A stretch of 11,440 nt of DNA, taken from the NCBI GenBank assembly GCA_001303225.1, contig LJNI01000067.1, positions 1 to 11,440 of the forward strand. The letters are read 5' to 3'. Source of the stretch: a candidate division TA06 bacterium DG_78. Lineage in GTDB: Bacteria > Hydrothermota > Tepidihabitantia > SM23-42. The translations under genes and the position numbers were made by a program. This document shows, in pieces, positions 6,651 to 11,440 of the stretch (positions are counted from its first letter, which is position 1; each line of letters opens with the position of its first letter). The notes beneath the pieces are model-generated. The model was not told the DNA's origin. It saw only the letters and a list, made by a program, of their open reading frames with translations, and searched no databases.

Positions 6651-7138
6651 TTTTTCTTTTGAGATTTTTTTGTTTTCTTCTTTTGATATTTTTTCAAAAT
6701 TGGATTAACTTTTTGTACTGTGGTTTGTCCGTGATACTGACCATCGACAACGACTATTGGAGCCAAAGCACATGCTCCAAGACAGTTGACCGTCTCTAAT
6801 GTGAACTGGTTATCTTTGGTCGTACAGCCTGGATTTATCCCTAATGCTTCTTGAATACGATCGAGGACTATCGGCGCACCACGTACATGGCACGCAGTGC
6901 CGAGACAAACAGTACACAGATGTTTCCCACGGGGGGTCAGACTGAAAGCGCGATAAAACGTCGCAACACTGTAGATATCGATAAGAGGGACACCTAATTT
7001 AATTGAGATCATTCGTAGCGCATCGGGTGGAAGCCAATTATATTTTTCTTGGATATCTTGTAGGACAGACAATACACTCGATTTACTAGTTGGATACTTG
7101 TCAATAATTTTAGAAACGGTCTTCATGTTTAATTTCAT
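6647..7138 (-). CDS. hndA: NuoE/HydC/HndA-like [2Fe-2S] subunit of the hydrogenase diaphorase
   Basis: The 163-residue protein is a full-length NuoE-family subunit. Residues 1-65 form the helical N-terminal domain (VLQDIQEKYNWLP, DIYSVATFYRAF). Residues 73-150 form the thioredoxin-like domain with the cluster ligands C78, C83 (CLGTACHVRGAP), C119 and C123 (NCLGACALAP). In HydABC/HndABCD complexes this subunit passes electrons between the NuoF-like subunit and the hydrogenase. The tail (151-163) is unusually lysine-rich. It is the first gene of the run. ATG at 7138 follows AAGGAG by four bases and a near-consensus promoter 25-52 bases upstream. An ATG four codons in lacks suitable spacing. Its usual partners (HndB and the NuoF-like protein) lie about 4 kb downstream, after six regulatory-looking genes. 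Confidence 0.94.
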   Translation of the reverse strand: MKLNMKTVSKIIDKYPTSKSSVLSVLQDIQEKYNWLPPDALRMISIKLGVPLIDIYSVATFYRAFSLTPRGKHLCTVCLGTACHVRGAPIVLDRIQEALGINPGCTTKDNQFTLETVNCLGACALAPIVVVDGQYHGQTTVQKVNPILKKYQKKKTKKSQKKK

Positions 7139-7162
7139 AGAACTCCTTTCACAGTGATAACT

Positions 7163-7190
7163 ATTATACCTATTTTTGGACTAAAGTCAA
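7163..7190 (-). promoter_or_regulatory. Sigma-70 type promoter of the hydrogenase operon
   Basis: On the minus strand, TTGACT (7190-7185) and TATAAT (7168-7163) are separated by 16 bases. Transcription would start near 7156, giving a leader of about 18 bases with AAGGAG at 7148-7143. Confidence 0.8.
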
Positions 7191-7197
7191 TGATGGA

Positions 7198-7227
7198 ATT
7201 GCATTTTTCAATATAACAAAATGCAAT
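7198..7227. promoter_or_regulatory. Perfect inverted repeat upstream of the hydrogenase operon promoter (putative operator)
   Basis: ATTGCATTTT (7198-7207) and AAAATGCAAT (7218-7227) are perfect inverted 10-base arms around a 10-base spacer. The centre lies near -56 from the inferred start site, just upstream of the -35 box, a usual place for an activator. The half-site words ATTGC/GCAAT and the pattern C-N5-GCAATA resemble the dyads in front of gdhA, so the same regulator may bind both. The function is inferred. Confidence 0.6.
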
Positions 7228-7278
7228 AGTGGAATGGGACGATTAGGTATGAAATTGAATGATTCGTTGAATCACAAC

Positions 7279-7308
7279 AAAGACTGGGCTGCGTCACGCC
7301 CAGCCTTT
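7279..7308 (-). terminator. Hairpin after gdhA, possible transcription terminator
   Basis: The minus-strand RNA can form an 11-bp stem (AAAGGCTGGGC with GCCCAGUCUUU, one G-U pair) and an 8-base loop, about 20 bases after the gdhA stop. On the plus strand the same position would be an A-C mismatch, which supports use in the minus-strand transcript. The U-tract is short and mostly inside the stem, so termination may be only partial. Confidence 0.55.
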
Positions 7309-7327
7309 ATTGCGTTACTGACCCTGT

Positions 7328-8611
7328 TTAATTCCTGCCAATTTTACCAAACATTCTTACTGAATTGGCAACACGCTTAACCGCAAGTATATATGCGGCA
7401 TTGCGCATATTGGTTTTATACTGATCAGAAATGCGGACTACATCCCAGAAGGCTCTCTGCATCATTTGCCAACACCTATTTTTGACTTCATCTTCTGCAT
7501 AGAATAGCCTTTGAACATCCTGGACCCATTCGAGATATGACACAGTTACACCACCGGCATTGGCAAGTATATCAGGGATCATGAAGACATGCTTATCACC
7601 TAATATTTCGTCGGCTTCGGTTGTTGTTGGACCGTTCGCACCCTCACAGATTATTTTTGCTTTAATCTTAGACGCATTTTTACTATGAATCATTCCTTCG
7701 ATTGCACAAGGAAGGAGAATATCACAGTTGATCTCAAGCAACTCTTCATTGGTGATCGAGTGATATTTATTAAATCCTTTGACACTTTTGGTCTTGACCA
7801 CATAATTATCAAGTTCTGGTATTTTAATGCCGTTTTTATTGAATATTCCACCATAGATGTCAGTTATGGCAATTATTTTGCAACCATAATCATAGAGTAA
7901 GCGGGCAATAGAAGACCCAACATTACCATATCCGATAATACCTACCCGTTTTCCTTCGAGTGGATATTCAAGGTGCTTTGATGTCTCAAGCAAGCTATAG
8001 TACATACCAAGTCCTGTGGCGCCAGATCTTCCTTGTGAACCGCCAATTTCTAACGGCTTGCCAGTAACCACTGCAGGCTCAAAATGTCCGATATATCGGC
8101 TATATGCATCACATATCCATGCCATTGTCTGGGCATTGGTCCAGACATCAGGAGCAGGAATATCTTTTTGTGGTCCAATAATTTCCTTAATTGCATAGGT
8201 ATATTCCTTGGTCAGTTTTTCAAGTTCACTCTCACTCATGTCTGGCGGATTACAAATTACAGCTCCTTTTGCACCGCCAAGTGGTAGGTCTAAGACTGCA
8301 CATTTCCAGGTCATCCACGCAGCTAATGCCTTACACTCACTTAATGATGCATCAGGACTATAACGTATACCACCTTTACCAGGACCTCTTAACGTAGAGT
8401 GCTGTACCCGATACCCGGTATAAGTCTCTACCTCACCATTATCCAGAGTAATGGTCATATGAACAGTGAGCTCTTTTTCTGGAAACTTTAAACGATTATA
8501 TATCCACGGTTCTAAATCAAGTGTTTTTGCAGCCCTTTCATATTGTAGTGTAGCTTCAATAAAAGGGTCATATTTTTTCTCTCTAATTTTGCTATTATTT
8601 ATTTTTACCAT
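7328..8611 (-). CDS. gdhA: Glutamate dehydrogenase, probably NAD-linked
   Basis: The 427-residue protein has the usual length of hexameric bacterial and archaeal Glu/Leu/Phe dehydrogenases. It interconverts glutamate with 2-oxoglutarate and ammonia. The N-terminal catalytic domain shows GPGKGGIR (K79), MTWK (K103), PLGGAKG with catalytic K115, and PAPDVWTN with D155. The Rossmann domain has GYGNVG at 227-232, then D251 at the end of the second strand, which favours NAD over NADP. K79 and S358 (VTVSYLEW) fit glutamate as substrate rather than leucine. The start was set at ATG 8611 because GGAGG sits five bases before it. An ATG at 8623 lies only about four bases from the inferred sigma-54 start site and has no ribosome binding site. 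The gene stands alone between its own promoter and a hairpin. Confidence 0.95.
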   Translation of the reverse strand: MVKINNSKIREKKYDPFIEATLQYERAAKTLDLEPWIYNRLKFPEKELTVHMTITLDNGEVETYTGYRVQHSTLRGPGKGGIRYSPDASLSECKALAAWMTWKCAVLDLPLGGAKGAVICNPPDMSESELEKLTKEYTYAIKEIIGPQKDIPAPDVWTNAQTMAWICDAYSRYIGHFEPAVVTGKPLEIGGSQGRSGATGLGMYYSLLETSKHLEYPLEGKRVGIIGYGNVGSSIARLLYDYGCKIIAITDIYGGIFNKNGIKIPELDNYVVKTKSVKGFNKYHSITNEELLEINCDILLPCAIEGMIHSKNASKIKAKIICEGANGPTTTEADEILGDKHVFMIPDILANAGGVTVSYLEWVQDVQRLFYAEDEVKNRCWQMMQRAFWDVVRISDQYKTNMRNAAYILAVKRVANSVRMFGKIGRN

Positions 8612-8616
8612 GTTAG

Positions 8617-8621
8617 CCTCC
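8617..8621 (-). promoter_or_regulatory. Ribosome binding site deciding the gdhA start
   Basis: GGAGG lies between two in-frame ATGs (8623 and 8611), with a spacing of five to the second. It can only serve the second. Confidence 0.8.
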
Positions 8622-8637
8622 ATCTACTGGATTATAG

Positions 8638-8653
8638 TGCAAGATTTGTGCCA
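8638..8653 (-). promoter_or_regulatory. Sigma-54 (-24/-12) promoter of gdhA
   Basis: The minus strand reads TGGCAC, five bases, TTGCA, which is a full match to the RpoN consensus with the diagnostic GG and GC exactly ten bases apart. Transcription would begin near 8627, leaving a leader of about 16 bases. A TATAAT at 8631-8636 lies within the same region but lacks a good -35 box. Confidence 0.85.
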
Positions 8654-8691
8654 GGATTATCTCTTGAAATTTTGAATATTTTTATTTGCAA

Positions 8692-8731
8692 TTATAGCAT
8701 TTTGCTATAAATTATTGCACAATGCGATAAT
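8692..8731. promoter_or_regulatory. Two tandem enhancer-like dyads upstream of the gdhA sigma-54 promoter
   Basis: Site 1 (8692-8710) has arms TTATAGC and GCTATAA around five bases and is a perfect dyad. Site 2 (8711-8731) has arms ATTATTGC and GCGATAAT around five bases, with one mismatch. Both have GC-N5-GC at the core and flanking ATAA/TTAT. Their centres (8701 and 8721) are 20 bp apart, about two helical turns, at roughly -74 and -94 from the inferred start site. This is the typical layout for a dimer-of-dimers NtrC-type activator. The likely binder is the activator encoded immediately upstream (8754-10109). Confidence 0.72.
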
Positions 8732-8753
8732 GAAATTTGATAGATCGCCTTGA

Positions 8754-10109
8754 TTATTGGATTTTTTTTAATTTTCTAAACAAAGAGGTGAGGTGTATTC
8801 CAAGAATCTTTGCGGCTTTGGATTTATTACCTTGTGTATACTTTAGTACTTCTTTGATATACCTCTTTTCTAATTCATCGAGGTTAATAAATTCAGCATT
8901 GTCAGTTATTTTCTGAACAATTGGAATTTTCTTTTTTGTCCTTATTTCTAACGGTAGGTGTTCGAACAAGATTTCTTCTGTTTGATGTAATGCCATTATT
9001 CTTTCAATGATATTTTTTAGTTCGCGCGCATTACCTGGCCAATCATATTCCACAAGCACCTTGGCTGCCTCTTCTGATATACCTTTGAATGATCTATGTA
9101 ACTCCTGGTTGAAGTCTTGAATAAACGAGAGGACAAGAGGTATTATATCTTCTTTACGTTCTCTTAAAGGCGGGATTGATATCGGCACAACATCTAAACG
9201 ATAGAAGAGGTCTTCTCTAAAATCTCCCTGTTGTATTGCCTTTTTTAAATCCCTATTTGTTGCAGTAATGATTCTAATATCAATCCTAATTTGACTGGTA
9301 CCTCCTAATCTTGTAAATGATTGTTCTTCTAATACCTTGAGTATCTTGGCTTGTAAAGGTAATGGCATATCTGCAATCTCGTCCAAAAAAATAGTTCCGT
9401 GGTCAGCCTTTTCAAAAAGGCCAATTTTGCGACGCCGTGCATCAGTGAATGCACCTGGTTCGTAGCCAAAAAGCTCACTTTCTAAGAGGTTTTCTGGTAT
9501 CGCAGCACAATTTATTTCGATAAATTGCTCATCGACCCTTGGACTATTATAATGAATTGCCCGGGCGAGGAGGCCTTTACCTACGCCACTTTCTCCTTTT
9601 ATTAAGACCGTTGTTTTTTCTAAAGATGCTACTTTACGAGCAGTTTCGAGTGCATCAAGCATCTTTTTATTCTTTGCAATGATTCTGTTAAAATAATATT
9701 TTCCTTTTTCTGTTTCGACTGTTTCTAGGACCCTTATCTTTAGAGACTGAAGTTCAATAGCACGCGCTACACTTGCCTTCAAATCACTGATTTTGAATGG
9801 TTTAAGCAAGTAGTCATAAGCACCCAATTTCATTGCTTGTATCGCCTTTTCAATTATTTCATAGGCGGTTATCATGATCACCGCGGTGTTTGTATCAGTT
9901 TCTTTAATCTGTTTAAGAACCTCTATACCATCAATGCCAGGGAGCATGAGGTCGACAAGAGCCAGGTTTGGTCGATGCTTTTTGAATATTTCTAGCCCAG
10001 TTTCCCCTGAATCAGCAAGGAGTATTTCGTATCCTTCCTTTTCAAGGGCCTTTTTTAGATTACTTAATGTCAAAACTTCGTCATCTATGATTAAAATTGA
10101 TGCTGGCAT
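8754..10109 (-). CDS. NtrC-family sigma-54-dependent response regulator
   Basis: The 451-residue protein has three domains. The receiver (1-120) has D9-D10, phosphoacceptor D53 (LVDLMLPG), T81 and K103. The AAA+ domain (about 142-375) has Walker A GESGVGKG at 172-179, Walker B IFLDE at 240-244, and the sigma-54-contact loop GAFTDA at 219-224, a variant of GAFTGA. A Fis-type helix-turn-helix (415-451, GNKSKAAKILGI) binds DNA. Once phosphorylated, it should hydrolyse ATP and open sigma-54 promoters. ATG shares a base with the TAA of the kinase gene (TAATG), with GAGG ten bases before it. A consensus sigma-54 promoter with two tandem dyads lies just downstream, in front of gdhA, making gdhA a prime target. 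No clear terminator separates this gene from gdhA. Confidence 0.95.
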   Translation of the reverse strand: MPASILIIDDEVLTLSNLKKALEKEGYEILLADSGETGLEIFKKHRPNLALVDLMLPGIDGIEVLKQIKETDTNTAVIMITAYEIIEKAIQAMKLGAYDYLLKPFKISDLKASVARAIELQSLKIRVLETVETEKGKYYFNRIIAKNKKMLDALETARKVASLEKTTVLIKGESGVGKGLLARAIHYNSPRVDEQFIEINCAAIPENLLESELFGYEPGAFTDARRRKIGLFEKADHGTIFLDEIADMPLPLQAKILKVLEEQSFTRLGGTSQIRIDIRIITATNRDLKKAIQQGDFREDLFYRLDVVPISIPPLRERKEDIIPLVLSFIQDFNQELHRSFKGISEEAAKVLVEYDWPGNARELKNIIERIMALHQTEEILFEHLPLEIRTKKKIPIVQKITDNAEFINLDELEKRYIKEVLKYTQGNKSKAAKILGIHLTSLFRKLKKIQ

Positions 10110-11440
10110 TATTCAATAACCTCAGATTGAACCTTTGCTTCTTGTCTAATGGGTAAATGAATGATCACCTCAGTACCTTTAGTAACTTTGCTTTGTATTT
10201 TTATCGCCCCACTATGATTTTTTATATAACTGTAACTAATACTCAATCCAAGACCGGTTCCCTCGCCCTTTTTTGTAGTGAAGAATGGTTCAAAAACCTT
10301 TTTTAGATCATTCTCGGATATTCCAATTCCGGTATCGATAACACGTATTTCAATTAAATCTTCAAACTTTACCTTATTCGTTATTATCTTAAGAGTTCCA
10401 CTATTGGACATCGCCTGCGCAGCATTGATAAAGATATTAATAAAGACCTGTCTTATCTGATTGACATCTGCAGTAATCTGAGGCACTGCTTCTGAAAGAT
10501 TCTTTTCTATCTTGATTTTTTTGAAAAGTGGTTGGTGTTGCAAAAATGAGATTGTTTCAGATATCAATTTGTTCAAGCTTATTTTTGTAAATTTGGGTGG
10601 GGTAGGCCGAGCAAAATTGAGTAGACCACGTATTGTTTCAGAAATTCGGTATGCACTGTCTAAGACTTCCTTCGCTTTGGTTTTCTTCTCCACATCACGT
10701 TCTTCCTCGAGCATGAGTTCGATAAACGATGTGATACCTAATAAGGGATTATTTATTTCATGAGCGGCACCTAATGCGAGCTGACTCAAGGCAGATAGCT
10801 TTTCGTAATCAGCCATCTGGCTATACATTTTTTCCTGCTCGGTGATGTCGTTTATTAAGAGTGTTGCACCGATAATTTCATCAATACTTTTTATTGGAAA
10901 GCCCGCAACACTGAGAATGGTATTATGACCATCTAGGGTGACTGGAATTTTTTCAATAAAAAAAGGTCCTTTGTTATTTATGGTATTTTCAATCCGCTTC
11001 TTGATTTCTTTATTTTTTAATATGGAGAATGATTTGTAGAGATTAGCATTTATTTGAATTTTCTTCTCCGTGGTGAAGTTTTTAACAAAATCATTGCAAT
11101 ATGTTATTCGAAGACTTTTGTCAATTGCAATAAGACCACTCGAGATACTATCTATGATATTCTTAATATATTCTTCTGAAATACGAATCTGTTTACTCAG
11201 TGCTTCACAGTCATGTAAACGCCTTCTCAATTCTACGTTGATAGTATTGATTGTATTTTTTTTATGGCTTATTTCGTCAAGTGCAGATTTCAATGTGCTC
11301 GTGAGATTTTTCAAAAGGTTTGTGACCTGTCTCGAGAAAACGATCGAGGAGAAGATTAAAAAACAACCAAAGATAAAGAAGATGTAAAACATAATTCTCT
11401 TTAATGTGACCGCCGGGGCAAGGGCTTCATTGACATCCAT
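10109..11440 (-). CDS. Membrane sensor histidine kinase with PAS domain (5' end outside window)
   Basis: The 443 visible codons contain one transmembrane segment (about 14-36, LKRIMFYIFFIFGCFLIF), a likely coiled coil (40-90), a PAS domain (about 88-200), and an NtrB/AtoS-like kinase core. The core has the H-box LALGAAHEINNPL with phosphoacceptor H227, an N-box around N335-N339 (NIFINAAQAM), DTGIG at 369-373, EPFFTTKKGEG near 384-394 and TGLGLS at 395-400. The visible first residues (MDVNEALAPAV) look like the end of an extracytoplasmic sensor domain leading into the second membrane helix. The codon at 11440 is therefore probably an internal ATG, and the gene continues upstream of the window. 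The cognate regulator follows with a one-base overlap. The ligand is unknown. Confidence 0.92.
   Translation of the reverse strand: MDVNEALAPAVTLKRIMFYIFFIFGCFLIFSSIVFSRQVTNLLKNLTSTLKSALDEISHKKNTINTINVELRRRLHDCEALSKQIRISEEYIKNIIDSISSGLIAIDKSLRITYCNDFVKNFTTEKKIQINANLYKSFSILKNKEIKKRIENTINNKGPFFIEKIPVTLDGHNTILSVAGFPIKSIDEIIGATLLINDITEQEKMYSQMADYEKLSALSQLALGAAHEINNPLLGITSFIELMLEEERDVEKKTKAKEVLDSAYRISETIRGLLNFARPTPPKFTKISLNKLISETISFLQHQPLFKKIKIEKNLSEAVPQITADVNQIRQVFINIFINAAQAMSNSGTLKIITNKVKFEDLIEIRVIDTGIGISENDLKKVFEPFFTTKKGEGTGLGLSISYSYIKNHSGAIKIQSKVTKGTEVIIHLPIRQEAKVQSEVIE

Noticed and set aside
6891..6905. TGGCAC-like sequence resembling a second sigma-54 promoter
   Set aside because: It lies inside the nuoE-like coding region and the -12 part (TTGC) is not matched at the right spacing.
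7149..7160. Small dyad TCAC-A-GTGA just before the nuoE ribosome binding site
   Set aside because: Four-base arms occur easily by chance; it may overlap the start site region but there is nothing else to support an operator.
7266..7277. Rex-like half site (TTGTGA on the minus strand) near the hydrogenase operon
   Set aside because: Only one half matches the Rex palindrome, and it lies next to the gdhA hairpin, over 70 bases upstream of the -35 box. Not enough to call a Rex site.
8631..8636. TATAAT as a sigma-70 -10 box for gdhA
   Set aside because: No acceptable -35 element at the right distance, and the overlapping -24/-12 match is complete. It might be a minor promoter, but was not listed separately.
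8692..8710. Perfect dyad read as an intrinsic terminator for the response regulator gene
   Set aside because: The stem is AT-rich and no T-run follows in the minus-strand direction; position and the matching neighbouring dyad favour a protein-binding site.

Overview
The window reads as a piece of chromosome from an anaerobic, hydrogen-metabolising bacterium with AT-rich DNA. All supported genes lie on the minus strand, so transcription runs from high to low coordinates. A hydrogenase locus of the HndABCD/HydABC type, together with a sigma-54 system, fits an uncultured anaerobic bacterium. The sequence alone does not fix the phylum.

Region A (11440 to 8754) holds a two-component pair: a membrane histidine kinase, cut by the window edge at its 5' end, and an NtrC-family sigma-54 activator joined to it by a TAATG overlap. 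Region B (8753 to 8612) is a compact control region. It has two tandem 5-base-spaced dyads, 20 bp centre to centre, followed by a consensus -24/-12 promoter, and it feeds the glutamate dehydrogenase gene (8611 to 7328). The simplest reading is that the two-component pair controls gdhA. Region C (7327 to 7139) carries a hairpin after gdhA, a perfect 10-bp inverted repeat built from words like those in front of gdhA, and a near-consensus sigma-70 promoter.

Region D (7138 to 2903) is a tightly packed run of seven genes, nearly all overlapping. The NuoE-like diaphorase subunit comes first. Then come DRTGG protein 1, ATPase 1 (RsbW-like), a sensory-type [FeFe]-hydrogenase-like protein, DRTGG protein 2, a PHP phosphoesterase and ATPase 2. 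Region E (2902 to 1) contains two spacers filled with short-word palindromic repeats, an HndB-like thioredoxin-fold protein, and a large flavoprotein that continues past the left edge. This flavoprotein joins a HydB/NuoF-like NADH module to a GltD/NfnB-like FAD module.

Together, the NuoE-like, HndB-like and HydB-GltD proteins look like the diaphorase part of a multimeric, possibly electron-bifurcating hydrogenase. No catalytic HydA is seen; it would be expected just beyond position 1. The six genes between nuoE and hndB look like a redox or H2 sensing and signalling module embedded in the structural operon. The most unusual points are the HydB-GltD fusion, the loss of the proton-shuttle cysteine in the hydrogenase-like sensor, and the shared operator-like words in front of gdhA and the hydrogenase operon. 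No RNA genes, insertion sequences or CRISPR arrays were seen, and no stretch longer than about 190 bases lacks a gene.
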